Source: Chryseobacterium panacisoli
GTDB taxonomy: Bacteria; Bacteroidota; Bacteroidia; Flavobacteriales; Weeksellaceae
Direction: 5' to 3'
Length of the DNA: 64,000 bases
NCBI RefSeq assembly: GCF_008274625.1
Contig: NZ_VTRU01000001.1
Location: 2,108,001-2,172,000, forward strand
Shown here piece after piece: positions 25,313-35,183 of this stretch (positions are counted from its first letter, which is position 1; the number at the start of each line of letters is the position of its first letter). The position numbers were made by a program, and so were the translations under genes. The notes under the pieces are model-generated. The model had not been told where the DNA came from. It did not search any database and saw nothing but the letters and a program-made list of their open reading frames with translations.

Positions 25313-25963
25313 TTAGATCATTCTAACATTTTCATTTACAGGAACTTTGATTCCTTCTTTGGTCTGAACAATTTCACCTTCGCTTTCAATTTTTTTCAAA
25401 ACTCTGCTTACCACTTCCCTGGAAGTTCCCAAACTGCTTGCAATTTCACGATGGGTTATCTTTATAGGGTTGTTTCCTGTGGATAAAATCTGCTGTTTGA
25501 TGTAATTCAGGACTCTTTTATCCAGCCTGTGGAACACGGCATCATTCACCATATTCATTACTTCTGAAAATCTACGGTCATATTCATGATAAAACAGTTT
25601 GTTGATTTCCGGGAATTTTATCAGCCAATCATGCATTACGGAAACAGGAATTAGAATAGCTTCCGAATCTTCTTCTGCAATGGCATACACCCTGCTGATA
25701 TAGTCTGTAAGAATGGATGAGAAGGTCATAAGACAGCTATCTTTGGGCTTAATATAATAGTAGATAAGTTCTCTTCCGTCATTAAGGGTAAAAACCTTAA
25801 TAGAGCCTTTTATCAGGAAAGGGACAAATTTATTTTTCTGTCCTTCTCTTATGATTTCTGTTTTTGCTTTTATATCAATTGCAACAGCATGCTTTTCCAG
25901 CTCAGCTAAAAAATCAGCCCCTAAAAAGCCAAATTTACTTACAGCGAACGCATTATCAATCAT
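25313..25963 (-). CDS. Crp/Fnr family transcriptional regulator
   Basis: A 216-residue regulator with an N-terminal cyclic-nucleotide-binding-type beta-roll (about 15-120; IIREGQKNKFVPFLIKGSIK then VFTLNDGRELIYYYI), a dimer helix and a C-terminal winged helix (about 150-210; ITHREIASSLGTSREVVSRV). Only one Cys is present, so it is not a 4Fe-4S FNR. It lies upstream of the DUF5777 operon on the same strand, with a Crp/Fnr-like palindrome in the spacer, so it may activate that operon. A TATCTTTG box (reverse complement 25991-25998) is its probable -7 element. Confidence 0.92.
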   Translation of the reverse strand: MIDNAFAVSKFGFLGADFLAELEKHAVAIDIKAKTEIIREGQKNKFVPFLIKGSIKVFTLNDGRELIYYYIKPKDSCLMTFSSILTDYISRVYAIAEEDSEAILIPVSVMHDWLIKFPEINKLFYHEYDRRFSEVMNMVNDAVFHRLDKRVLNYIKQQILSTGNNPIKITHREIASSLGTSREVVSRVLKKIESEGEIVQTKEGIKVPVNENVRMI

Positions 25964-26093
25964 ATCCTATATTTTCTACTTTTTCTCAAACAAAGATATA
26001 AAATTGATGAATGGTTATTATACATTTTTATGTTATTAAATAAAATTAACAATTACATAAATTCGATATTCCTTTCTGCGTGGGAATTTAGCG

Positions 26094-26126
26094 CAAAAAA
26101 ATGCCCCGGTAAAAACCAGGGCATTC
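26094..26126 (-). terminator. Terminator after the DUF3467 gene
   Basis: AATGCCCCGGT and ACCAGGGCATT pair with one mismatch across a 4-nt loop. On the minus strand the hairpin is followed by seven T, ending the rpoBC-DUF3467 unit. Confidence 0.85.
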
Positions 26127-26149
26127 TTATTTTATTGTAAAAAGAAATC

Positions 26150-26455
26150 TTACGCTTGAACGTTGTTTCCTCCTAATACGAAAGGCTCAACTTCTTTGAT
26201 TTCTCCGAACTGCTGCTCGTAGTTAGCGATGTTCTGCTGAAGAGCGTTTAATACTCTTTTAGCGTGAAGTGGAGCAAGAATAACTCTTGATCTTACTTTA
26301 GCTTGCTGAACACCTGGCATCAACTGAATAAAGTCTACTACAAATTCAGATGGAGAGTGGTTTACTAAAGCTAGGTTAGCATAGATACCAGCAGCTACCA
26401 TTTCGTTTAATTCGATGTTGATGTTTCCGTCTTGTGGATTTTGATTGTTGTCCAT
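26150..26455 (-). CDS. DUF3467 family protein
   Basis: A 101-residue acidic soluble protein beginning MDNNQNPQDGNINIELNEMV, with AAGIYANLALVNHSPSEFVV followed by DFIQLMPGVQQAKVRSRVIL. This matches the small DUF3467 family, regularly found just downstream of rpoC in Bacteroidota. Function unknown; the position suggests a link to RNA polymerase. It lies 87 bp after rpoC with no strong terminator between, and a terminator follows it. Confidence 0.88.
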   Translation of the reverse strand: MDNNQNPQDGNINIELNEMVAAGIYANLALVNHSPSEFVVDFIQLMPGVQQAKVRSRVILAPLHAKRVLNALQQNIANYEQQFGEIKEVEPFVLGGNNVQA

Positions 26456-26480
26456 TGTTATAAATTATGTTTTTAAAATT

Positions 26481-26530
26481 CGAAATTTGAGATTGTGAAA
26501 ATATAAAAATAATTTCAAATCCCAAATTTC
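26481..26530. repeat. Inverted repeat between rpoC and DUF3467
   Basis: GAAATTTGAGATT and AAATCCCAAATTTC form an imperfect, AT-rich stem with internal GTGAAA/TTTC pairing. It may be a weak attenuator or stability element in the rpoC-DUF3467 transcript; the T run expected for a strong terminator is not obvious. Confidence 0.4.
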
Positions 26531-26542
26531 AAATCATTAATT

Positions 26543-29500
26543 TTAGTTAAGGTCTTCGAATTCTTTCTTAGAACCTACAATAACGTTCTGATACTCTTTA
26601 AGACCTGTACCTGCAGGAATTCTGTGACCTACAATTACATTTTCTTTAAGACCGTTAAGATCGTCTACTTTACCAGCAACCGCTGCTTCGTTAAGAACTT
26701 TAGTTGTTTCCTGGAACGAGGCTGCAGACATGAATGATTTAGTCTGAAGGGCTGCTCTTGTAATACCTTGCAGTACAGGAGTTGCTGTAGCAGGAAGAGC
26801 TTCTCTTACTTCTACAAGACCTAAATCTTCACGCTTCAACTTAGAGTTTTCATCTCTCAATTCTCTTGCAGTAATCATCTGACCTGGCATGAATTCTTTA
26901 GAATCACCAGCATCTACTACTACTTTAAGACCGAATACTCTGTTGTTTTCTTCCAAGAAATCATACTTGTGCTCAAGAGCTCCTTCAAGGAATTGAGTAT
27001 CACCTCCATCTACGATAGATACTTTCGTCATCATCTGTCTTACGATAATTTCGAAGTGCTTGTCGTCGATTTTTACCCCCTGTAGACGGTAAACTTCCTG
27101 AATCTCATTTACCAAGTATTCCTGAACTGCTGTTGGGCCTTTAATTCTTAAGATATCTTCCGGTGTAATAGAACCGTCAGAAAGCGGAGAACCTGCTCTT
27201 ACGAAGTCATTCTCCTGTACTAAGATCTGGTTTGATAATTTAACTAAATAAATTTTTCTTTCTCCAGTTTTAGCTTCAACAATAAGTTCACGGTTACCTC
27301 TCTTGATTTTTCCGTAAGAAACTACCCCATCGATTTCAGTAACAACCGCTGGGTTTGAAGGGTTTCTAGCTTCAAATAATTCGGTAACTCTCGGAAGACC
27401 TCCGGTGATATCCCCTGCTTTTGCAGATTTTCTTGGGATTTTGATTAAGACTTTACCAGCCTTAATTTTTTCACCATCGTTAACCATTAAGTGGGCTCCT
27501 ACCGGTAAGTTGTAAGCTTTCTGCTCAACTCCTTTAGAGTCTACCACCTTCAAGGTAGGTACGGCTTTCTTATTTCTAGATTCAGAGATTACTTTCTCTT
27601 CGAATCCTGTTTGCTCATCAATTTCAAGCTGGAATGAAATACCCTGGATGATATCCTCGTATTCTACCTTACCTGAAGTTTCAGCAATAATTACTGCGTT
27701 ATATGGATCCCATCTACAGATTGTATCCCCTTTCTTCACTTTATCACCTGGTTTCACAGCTAATATAGATCCGTAAGGTACGTTAGCTACCATTAATGGA
27801 GTTCTGAACTCATTATCAGCAACTAATCTGAATTCTGTTGAACGAGAAACTACAACCTCAGCTGTATTACCGTTTTCATCTTCAGAAGTAATCGTTCTTA
27901 CTTCATCCATTTCTACGATACCATCTCTTCTTGCAACGATAGATGGGTTTTCTGATACGTTTCCTGCAGTACCCCCTTGGTGGAAGGTTCTCAACGTAAG
28001 CTGCGTACCCGGCTCCCCAATTGACTGTGCTGCAATTACACCTACCGCTTCACCCATGTGGATCACTTTACCTGTTGCTAAGTTTCTTCCGTAACATTTA
28101 GCACAGATTCCTTTCTTAGCTTCACAAGTTAATGGTGAACGAACCTCCACAGCTTCTAATCCAGCTTCTTCGATTCTTTTCGCCAATGCTTCAATGATCA
28201 CCTGATCTGCGCTTGCAATAAGCTCATCCGTTTCAGGATCGTAAATATTATGTAGAGATACTCTACCTAAGATTCTTTCGGAGATTCTTTCAACGATCTC
28301 GTCATTTTTCTTAAGTGCAGTAACTTCTGTACCTCTCAGCGTTCCACAATCGTCTTCTGTAACGATAACGTCCTGTGCAACGTCTACCAATCTTCTCGTT
28401 AAGTAACCAGCATCGGCTGTCTTAAGAGCGGTATCCGCAAGACCTTTACGAGCACCGTGGGTAGAGATAAAGTATTCTAGAATCGAAAGACCTTCCTTAA
28501 AGTTGGCAAGGATCGGGTTTTCGATGATCTCCGCTCCGGTAGAACCGGCTTTTTGCGGTTTTGCCATCAAACCTCTCATCCCTGATAACTGACGGATCTG
28601 TTCTTTAGAACCCCTCGCTCCAGAGTCAAGCATCATATATACAGAGTTGAAACCACCTTGGTCAGTTTTCATTCTGCTCATGATCATTTCAGTTAATCCG
28701 GCGTTGGTATTTGTCCAAACGTCAATTACCTGGTTATAACGTTCTGTATCGGTAATTAGACCCATGTTATAGTTAGCTCTAATTTCGTCTACAGTTTCAA
28801 TTGAAGAAGCAATCATCTGCTTTTTCTCAACAGGAACTACAATATCCCCAAGTGAGAATGAAAGACCTCCTTTGAATGCGTTTGAATACCCTAAGTCTTT
28901 CATTGCATCAAGGAACTTCACAGTTGTAGGGAAATCTGTATCAGCAAGGATCTTACCGATAACGTTTCTCAATGATTTCTTAGTAAGAAGTTCATTGATA
29001 TATCCTACCTGCTTAGGTACAATCTGGTTGAATAAAATTCTACCAACAGAAGTTTCGATCAATCTTGTTACTATTACTCCGTCTTCTTTAACAGGTAGTC
29101 TACATCTTACCTTAGCATTTAAAGAAACTCTACCTTCAGCATAAGCGATTTCCGCTTCCTCAGGAGAATAGAATGCAAGACCTTCCCCTTTTACTTTCAT
29201 ATCTTCTGTAGAGCTCAATTCTTTAGTCATGAAATAAAGACCAAGAACCATGTCCTGAGAAGGTACTGTAATTGGAGAACCGTTTGCAGGGTTCAAAATG
29301 TTCTGAGAACCTAACATCAATAACTGAGCTTCAAGGATTGCTTCTGGTCCTAACGGTAAGTGTACCGCCATCTGGTCACCATCGAAATCGGCGTTGAATG
29401 CTGTTGTTACCAACGGGTGTAGCTGGATTGCCTTACCTTCGATCATCTTAGGTTGGAATGCCTGAATACCCAGTCTGTGAAGCGTAGGTGCTCTGTTCAG

Positions 29501-30808
29501 TAGAACAGGGTGACCTTTCATCACATTTTCAAGGATATCATAAACTACGGGTTCTTTTCTATCAATAATTCTCTTTGCAGATTTTACAGTTTTTACAATC
29601 CCTCTTTCAATTAGTTTTCTAATGATGAACGGTTTGTAAAGTTCAGCTGCCATATCTTTAGGAATACCACATTCGTGAAGCTGCAAGTTTGGACCTACAA
29701 CAATTACCGAACGCGCAGAGTAATCTACCCTTTTCCCTAGTAAGTTCTGACGGAAACGACCTTGCTTACCTTTCAATGAATCAGAAAGTGATTTCAATGG
29801 TCTGTTTGATTCAGATTTTACTGCAGAAGATTTTCTTGTGTTATCAAATAATGAATCTACTGATTCCTGAAGCATACGCTTCTCGTTTCTCAAGATTACT
29901 TCAGGAGCTTTAATCTCCAATAATCTCTTCAAACGGTTATTTCTGATAATTACTCTTCTATAAAGGTCATTCAAGTCAGAAGTTGCGAAACGTCCTCCAT
30001 CCAATGGAACTAATGGTCTTAATTCTGGTGGGATAACAGGAAGTACACGCATGATCATCCACTCTGGTCTGTTGATCATTCTTGTATTAGCACCTCTTAA
30101 TGCTTCTACAACATTCAATCTTTTCAGAGCTTCTGTTCTTCTTTGTTTTGAACCTTCGTTGTGAGCTTTGTGTCTCAAGTCGAAAGACAATGCATCAAGA
30201 TCGATTCTTTTTAATAGATCTTCTACAGCTTCAGCACCCATTCTGGCAATGAATTTGTTTGGATCAGAATCATCAAGATACTGGTTTTCTACAGGAAGAG
30301 TTTCCATGATATCAAGGTACTCTTCTTCTGTAAGGAATTCCATATTTTCAAAATCAGAACCGTCTAATTTTTTAGCAATACCCTGTTGAATCACTACATA
30401 TCTTTCGTAGTAGATGATCATATCTAATTTCTTAGAAGGGATTCCTAAAAGGTATCCGATTTTGTTTGGTAATGAACGGAAGTACCAGATATGAGCAATA
30501 GGAACAACCAATCCGATATGACCGATTCTTTCTCTTCTTACTTTTTTCTCAGTAACTTCTACACCACAACGGTCACAAACGATCCCTTTGTAACGAATTC
30601 TCTTGTATTTACCACAAGCACATTCGTAATCTTTTACAGGACCAAAGATTTTTTCACAGAATAATCCGTCTCTTTCAGGTTTGTGAGTTCTGTAGTTAAT
30701 AGTTTCCGGTTTTAAAACCTCCCCTCTTGAGTCTTGCAAAATAGACTCCGGTGAAGCTAAACCGATGGTTATTTTATTAAATCTACTTGTTTTATTTTTA
30801 TTTGACAT
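26543..30808 (-). CDS. rpoC: RNA polymerase subunit beta'
   Basis: The 1421-residue beta' subunit. It carries the N-terminal zinc site ([14 protein letters not shown] and CDRCG), the catalytic [14 protein letters not shown] with the three Mg-binding Asp, the bridge-helix and trigger-loop region ([20 protein letters not shown], then [13 protein letters not shown]), and the second zinc cluster ([17 protein letters not shown]). Length and motif order are normal for Bacteroidota. It follows rpoB after 112 bp that contain an AT-rich inverted repeat. Confidence 0.99.
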   Translation of the reverse strand: MSNKNKTSRFNKITIGLASPESILQDSRGEVLKPETINYRTHKPERDGLFCEKIFGPVKDYECACGKYKRIRYKGIVCDRCGVEVTEKKVRRERIGHIGLVVPIAHIWYFRSLPNKIGYLLGIPSKKLDMIIYYERYVVIQQGIAKKLDGSDFENMEFLTEEEYLDIMETLPVENQYLDDSDPNKFIARMGAEAVEDLLKRIDLDALSFDLRHKAHNEGSKQRRTEALKRLNVVEALRGANTRMINRPEWMIMRVLPVIPPELRPLVPLDGGRFATSDLNDLYRRVIIRNNRLKRLLEIKAPEVILRNEKRMLQESVDSLFDNTRKSSAVKSESNRPLKSLSDSLKGKQGRFRQNLLGKRVDYSARSVIVVGPNLQLHECGIPKDMAAELYKPFIIRKLIERGIVKTVKSAKRIIDRKEPVVYDILENVMKGHPVLLNRAPTLHRLGIQAFQPKMIEGKAIQLHPLVTTAFNADFDGDQMAVHLPLGPEAILEAQLLMLGSQNILNPANGSPITVPSQDMVLGLYFMTKELSSTEDMKVKGEGLAFYSPEEAEIAYAEGRVSLNAKVRCRLPVKEDGVIVTRLIETSVGRILFNQIVPKQVGYINELLTKKSLRNVIGKILADTDFPTTVKFLDAMKDLGYSNAFKGGLSFSLGDIVVPVEKKQMIASSIETVDEIRANYNMGLITDTERYNQVIDVWTNTNAGLTEMIMSRMKTDQGGFNSVYMMLDSGARGSKEQIRQLSGMRGLMAKPQKAGSTGAEIIENPILANFKEGLSILEYFISTHGARKGLADTALKTADAGYLTRRLVDVAQDVIVTEDDCGTLRGTEVTALKKNDEIVERISERILGRVSLHNIYDPETDELIASADQVIIEALAKRIEEAGLEAVEVRSPLTCEAKKGICAKCYGRNLATGKVIHMGEAVGVIAAQSIGEPGTQLTLRTFHQGGTAGNVSENPSIVARRDGIVEMDEVRTITSEDENGNTAEVVVSRSTEFRLVADNEFRTPLMVANVPYGSILAVKPGDKVKKGDTICRWDPYNAVIIAETSGKVEYEDIIQGISFQLEIDEQTGFEEKVISESRNKKAVPTLKVVDSKGVEQKAYNLPVGAHLMVNDGEKIKAGKVLIKIPRKSAKAGDITGGLPRVTELFEARNPSNPAVVTEIDGVVSYGKIKRGNRELIVEAKTGERKIYLVKLSNQILVQENDFVRAGSPLSDGSITPEDILRIKGPTAVQEYLVNEIQEVYRLQGVKIDDKHFEIIVRQMMTKVSIVDGGDTQFLEGALEHKYDFLEENNRVFGLKVVVDAGDSKEFMPGQMITARELRDENSKLKREDLGLVEVREALPATATPVLQGITRAALQTKSFMSAASFQETTKVLNEAAVAGKVDDLNGLKENVIVGHRIPAGTGLKEYQNVIVGSKKEFEDLN

Positions 30809-30920
30809 AATTTTATTTTTGATTAAAAGATTAAAGATTGAAAGATTTAAAAATTACTTTCATTCTTATCATCTCGGAGTTAATTAATGTTTTAATTTTT
30901 TAATAATTAAATCTTTTAAT

Positions 30921-33900
30921 TTACTCCTCCAATCTTACATCAAGTCCAAGTCCTTGTAACTCGTGAAGTAATACATTGAATGATTCCGGAATACCTGGTT
31001 CAGGCATAGATTCACCTTTTGCAATTGCTTCATAAGTTTTTGCTCTACCAATCACGTCATCCGACTTCACAGTCAAGATTTCTCTCAAGATATTGGATGC
31101 ACCGAATGCTTCAAGTGCCCAAACCTCCATCTCTCCGAATCTCTGACCTCCGAACTGAGCTTTACCTCCTAACGGCTGCTGAGTAATCAATGAGTAAGGT
31201 CCAATAGAACGTGCGTGCATCTTATCATCAACCATGTGTCCCAGTTTCAACATGTAAATGATACCTACTGTCGCAGCCTGAGTAAATCTTTCTCCGGTAC
31301 CTCCATCATAAAGGTGAGTGTGACCGAATTTAGGAAGACCTGCTTTCTCTGTATATTCAGTAATCTGATCAAGAGTTGCTCCGTCAAAGATTGGTGTAGC
31401 GAACTTCATTCCCAGTTTCTGACCAGCCCATCCAAGAACTGTTTCATAGATCTGACCGATGTTCATACGAGAAGGTACCCCTAGTGGATTCAATACGATA
31501 TCTACCGGTGTTCCATCTTCTAAGAACGGCATGTCTTCTTCACGAACGATTCTTGAAACGATACCTTTGTTACCGTGACGTCCCGCCATTTTATCTCCTA
31601 CATTCAGTTTACGTTTCTTAGCGATGTAAACTTTAGCCAACTTCATGATTCCTGCTGGAAGCTCATCTCCGATTGAAATTGCAAATTTCTCACGGTTTTT
31701 AACTCCTTGGATGTCGTTATATTTGATTTTGTAATTGTGAATTAATTGTTTGATCAATTCATTCTTGTCAGCGTCTACTGTCCAGTCTGCACCGCTAACG
31801 TTTACATAATCTTCAACTGAAGTTAATAGTTTGTGAGTAAACTTCACACCTTTACCGATGATTTCTTCGTCAAGGTCATTTTGTACCCCTTGAGAAGTTT
31901 TACCGCTTACCAGTGTATTTAATTTTTCAATTAAAGTATTTCTCAACTCATCAAATTTAGCCTTGTAAGTGTTTTCAATTTCTTCAAGTCTAAGTTTTTC
32001 TTCAGTTCTTTTCTTTTTGTCTTTAATGTTTCTAGAGAACAATTTCTTGTTGATAACAACTCCTCTTAATGAAGAGTCAGCTTTTAATGATGCGTCTTTT
32101 ACATCACCAGCTTTATCACCGAAGATTGCTCTAAGAAGTTTTTCTTCAGGAGTCGGGTCAGATTCACCTTTTGGAGTAATTTTACCAATCATGATATCTC
32201 CAGGCTTCACTTCAGCACCGATTCTGATCATACCGTTCTCGTCAAGATCTTTAGTAGCTTCTTCAGATACGTTTGGAATATCTGCAGTAAGCTCTTCCAT
32301 ACCTAATTTGGTATCACGAACTTCAAGAGAATACTCATCTACGTGGATTGAAGTAAACCAGTCTTCACGTACAACTTTTTCGTTGATTACGATTGCATCC
32401 TCGAAGTTGTATCCTTTCCAAGGCATGAACGCTACCACTAAGTTTCTACCAAGAGCCAATTCTCCTTTTTCAGTAGCATAACCGTCGCAAAGTACCTGTC
32501 CTTTTTCCACTACATCACCTACTCTTACGTTTGGTCTTAGGGTAATTGTTGTACTCTGGTTGGTTTTTCTGAACTTAGTAAGTTTGTATGTTTTAGTAGC
32601 AGACTCGAATTGTACTAAATCTTCGTCTTCGCTTCTTTCATATTTAATAACGATTCTGTCAGCATCTACGTACTCTACAGTACCTGTACCTTCAGCGTTA
32701 ATTAAGATTCTTGAATCTCTTGCAACTTGCTGCTCAAGCCCTGTACCAACGATTGGAGCCTGTGGCTTCAATAGAGGAACGGCCTGACGCATCATGTTAG
32801 ATCCCATCAATGCACGGTTCGCATCATCATGCTCCAAGAATGGAATTAATGAAGCGGAAATACCTGAAATCTGGTTGGGTGCTACATCGATAAGGTTAAC
32901 CTGAGCAGGCTCAACTACCGGATAGTCACCATCCAATCTTGCAATAATTCTGTCTGTTAAGAAGTCTCCGTTATCGCTCAATTCAACGTTTGCCTGAGCA
33001 ATTACTTTATCTTCTTCATCTTCTGCATTTAAGTAAATAGGGTCAGCGTTAAGATCAATCTTACCACTTTCTACTTTTCTATATGGAGTTTCGATGAAAC
33101 CAAGGTTGTTGATTTTCGCATAAATCCCTAGAGATGAAATCAAACCGATGTTTGGTCCTTCCGGAGTTTCAATCGGACAAATTCTTCCGTAGTGAGTATG
33201 GTGAACGTCACGAACCTCGAAACCTGCTCTTTCTCTTGATAAACCACCAGGCCCTAGTGCAGATAATCTTCTCTTGTGAGTGATCTCTGATAACGGGTTG
33301 GTCTGGTCCATGAACTGAGAAAGCTGGTTGGTACCGAAGAACGAGTTGATTACAGATGTTAAAGTCTTAGCATTAACAAGGTCAAGCGGAGTAAAGATTT
33401 CGTTATCTCTAACGTTCATTCTTTCCTTGATTGTTCTTGCAATTCTTGAAAGACCTACTCCGAACTGTCCTGCTAATTGCTCACCAACAGTTTTAATTCT
33501 TCTGTTTGATAAGTGGTCAATATCATCAACATCAGTTTTTGAGTTTACTAACTCAATTAAGTGTCTTACAATAGCAATGATATCTTCTTTTGTAAGAACT
33601 TCAGTTGTAGTTGGAATGTTTAGACTTAACTTTTTGTTTAGTCTGTAACGTCCTACTTCACCTAAAGAGTATCTCTGCTCAGAGAAGAATAATTTTTCAA
33701 TGATCCCTCTTGCCGTTTCCTCATCTGGTGGATCTGCATTTCTTAACTGACGATAAATATACTCTACCGCTTCTTTTTCAGAGTTGGTAGGGTCTTTTTG
33801 TAATGTATTCTGGATGATAGAGAATTCGTTGCTGTTTTCTTTGTGAATCAGGATTGATTTCACACCAGCGTCCAGGATAAGATCCAAATGTTCTTTTTCA

Positions 33901-34742
33901 AGGATTGTTTCTCTATCCAAGATGATTTCGTTTCTTTCGATAGAAACTACTTCACCTGTATCTTCGTCTACGAAATCTTCGAACCAAGTGTTCAATACTC
34001 TCGCAGCCAATGTTCTCCCTTCCACTTTTTTAAGAGCAGCTTTAGAAACTTTCACTTCTTCCGCAAGGTCGAAGATCTGAAGGATATCTTTATCAGATTC
34101 GTATCCGATAGCTCTTAATAAAGTTGTTAATGGTAATTTTTTCTTACGGTCGATATACGCGTACATTACGCTGTTGATATCGGTTGTAAATTCCATCCAA
34201 GATCCTTTGAAAGGGATAATTCTTGAATAGTAAAGTTTGGTCCCGTTCGCGTGGTAAGTTTGTCCGAAGAATACACCAGGTGAACGGTGAAGCTGCGTAA
34301 CGATAACTCTCTCAGCACCATTGATGATGAAAGAACCACTTGGCGTCATATAAGGAACCGGACCTAAATATACGTCCTGAACCACTGTTTGGAAATCTTC
34401 GTGTTCCGGGTCAGTACAATACAATTTAAGTCTAGCTTTTAGAGGAACTGAATAAGTAAGTCCTCTTTCCACACACTCATCAATTGAATAACGTGGAGAA
34501 TCTACCAGATAGTCTAAGAATTCTAATACGAATTGGTTTCTTGAATCCGTAATTGGGAAATTCTCTTGGAAAGTCTTGTAAAGAGCTTCTGTCTTTCTGG
34601 CTTCAGGAAGTGTATCAAGCTGGAAAAATTCTCTGAAAGACTCAATTTGGATATCCAAAAAGTCTGGAGTGATGATTTTTCCTTTCGCTGATGAGAAATT
34701 AATTCTCGGATTTCCTTGAGTTGTTGATTTTGTTTTACTCAT
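30921..34742 (-). CDS. rpoB: RNA polymerase subunit beta
   Basis: The 1273-residue beta subunit. The rifampicin-binding region is visible as [20 protein letters not shown] followed by [20 protein letters not shown], carrying the usual drug-sensitive residues (Asp, His and Ser at the classic places). [16 protein letters not shown] and [15 protein letters not shown] (the conserved Lys/His region) are also present, and the C-terminus ends [11 protein letters not shown]. In most bacteria it follows rplL directly; here it has its own consensus promoter at 35066-35096 and a ~320-nt leader. Confidence 0.99.
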   Translation of the reverse strand: MSKTKSTTQGNPRINFSSAKGKIITPDFLDIQIESFREFFQLDTLPEARKTEALYKTFQENFPITDSRNQFVLEFLDYLVDSPRYSIDECVERGLTYSVPLKARLKLYCTDPEHEDFQTVVQDVYLGPVPYMTPSGSFIINGAERVIVTQLHRSPGVFFGQTYHANGTKLYYSRIIPFKGSWMEFTTDINSVMYAYIDRKKKLPLTTLLRAIGYESDKDILQIFDLAEEVKVSKAALKKVEGRTLAARVLNTWFEDFVDEDTGEVVSIERNEIILDRETILEKEHLDLILDAGVKSILIHKENSNEFSIIQNTLQKDPTNSEKEAVEYIYRQLRNADPPDEETARGIIEKLFFSEQRYSLGEVGRYRLNKKLSLNIPTTTEVLTKEDIIAIVRHLIELVNSKTDVDDIDHLSNRRIKTVGEQLAGQFGVGLSRIARTIKERMNVRDNEIFTPLDLVNAKTLTSVINSFFGTNQLSQFMDQTNPLSEITHKRRLSALGPGGLSRERAGFEVRDVHHTHYGRICPIETPEGPNIGLISSLGIYAKINNLGFIETPYRKVESGKIDLNADPIYLNAEDEEDKVIAQANVELSDNGDFLTDRIIARLDGDYPVVEPAQVNLIDVAPNQISGISASLIPFLEHDDANRALMGSNMMRQAVPLLKPQAPIVGTGLEQQVARDSRILINAEGTGTVEYVDADRIVIKYERSEDEDLVQFESATKTYKLTKFRKTNQSTTITLRPNVRVGDVVEKGQVLCDGYATEKGELALGRNLVVAFMPWKGYNFEDAIVINEKVVREDWFTSIHVDEYSLEVRDTKLGMEELTADIPNVSEEATKDLDENGMIRIGAEVKPGDIMIGKITPKGESDPTPEEKLLRAIFGDKAGDVKDASLKADSSLRGVVINKKLFSRNIKDKKKRTEEKLRLEEIENTYKAKFDELRNTLIEKLNTLVSGKTSQGVQNDLDEEIIGKGVKFTHKLLTSVEDYVNVSGADWTVDADKNELIKQLIHNYKIKYNDIQGVKNREKFAISIGDELPAGIMKLAKVYIAKKRKLNVGDKMAGRHGNKGIVSRIVREEDMPFLEDGTPVDIVLNPLGVPSRMNIGQIYETVLGWAGQKLGMKFATPIFDGATLDQITEYTEKAGLPKFGHTHLYDGGTGERFTQAATVGIIYMLKLGHMVDDKMHARSIGPYSLITQQPLGGKAQFGGQRFGEMEVWALEAFGASNILREILTVKSDDVIGRAKTYEAIAKGESMPEPGIPESFNVLLHELQGLGLDVRLEE

Positions 34743-34835
34743 AAAACTTTTAAGAAAGGGTTAAAAAATATTTTGATTCATTAAAAAATATCAGAAAAGA
34801 ACAAGAAACAAGGTAAAAGTAAAAGGTAAAAGTGT

Positions 34836-35059
34836 TTTTGGCGCTCACAGAAGACCTTAGGACTCTTTTAACTATGCACTTGGCTCTTTCTAACTGCAAC
34901 ACTGGTATATCTTTTCACAGTGTAATGCAAAATATTTTTATTACTTTTGAGGCAGCATTACCGCAATATCTACATATACGAAATCCCTCTCACGTTTTCA
35001 CAATGAAAGAGTTGATTTTCAGTATTTTATAAATTTACAAACAATTTTTCGCGCCAAAA
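34836..35059 (-). ncRNA. Candidate structured leader of rpoBC mRNA
   Basis: The predicted 5' part of the rpoB transcript starts and ends with complementary arms: TTTTGGCGC at 35059-35051 and GCGCCAAAA at 34844-34836 (minus strand), a perfect 9-bp closing helix. Nested inside are CTCTTTC/GAAAGAG (35011-35005 with 34890-34884) and a hairpin ACACTG/CAGTGT, extended by GCA/TGC across a bulge (34923-34918 with 34904-34899). The closing arm starts about 7 bp after the -7 box, where transcription should begin. No matching RNA family is known to me. Confidence 0.45.
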
Positions 35060-35065
35060 GAGGGG

Positions 35066-35096
35066 CAAAGATACAAAAAAATATCCACAATAACAA
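35066..35096 (-). promoter_or_regulatory. rpoBC promoter
   Basis: On the minus strand TTG (complement of 35094-35096), a 20-bp spacer and TATCTTTG (complement of 35066-35073) match the Bacteroidota consensus. The start would be near 35060, about 318 nt upstream of the rpoB ATG. Confidence 0.75.
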
Positions 35097-35183
35097 ATAA
35101 ATCATCTCATTTTGAGACTCTTAAAAACAAGAGAGGCTGCTCAAATATGAGCAACCCCTCCACAACACAAGCTAATCTTATGA

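Noticed and set aside
30831..30918. AT-rich inverted repeats between rpoC and rpoB as a terminator.
   Set aside because: The arms are of low complexity ([20 protein letters not shown]), so pairing is expected by chance; rpoB and rpoC are expected to be cotranscribed.
31969..33648. Plus-strand frames of 75-170 codons across rpoB.
   Set aside because: Low-complexity Ser/Leu/Phe translation typical of the antisense strand of conserved genes.
34832..35032. A 66-codon plus-strand reading frame between rpoB and the T9SS gene.
   Set aside because: It lies inside the predicted rpoBC leader on the opposite strand, has no promoter, and its amino acid sequence has no recognisable feature. The palindromic arms explain the sequence better.
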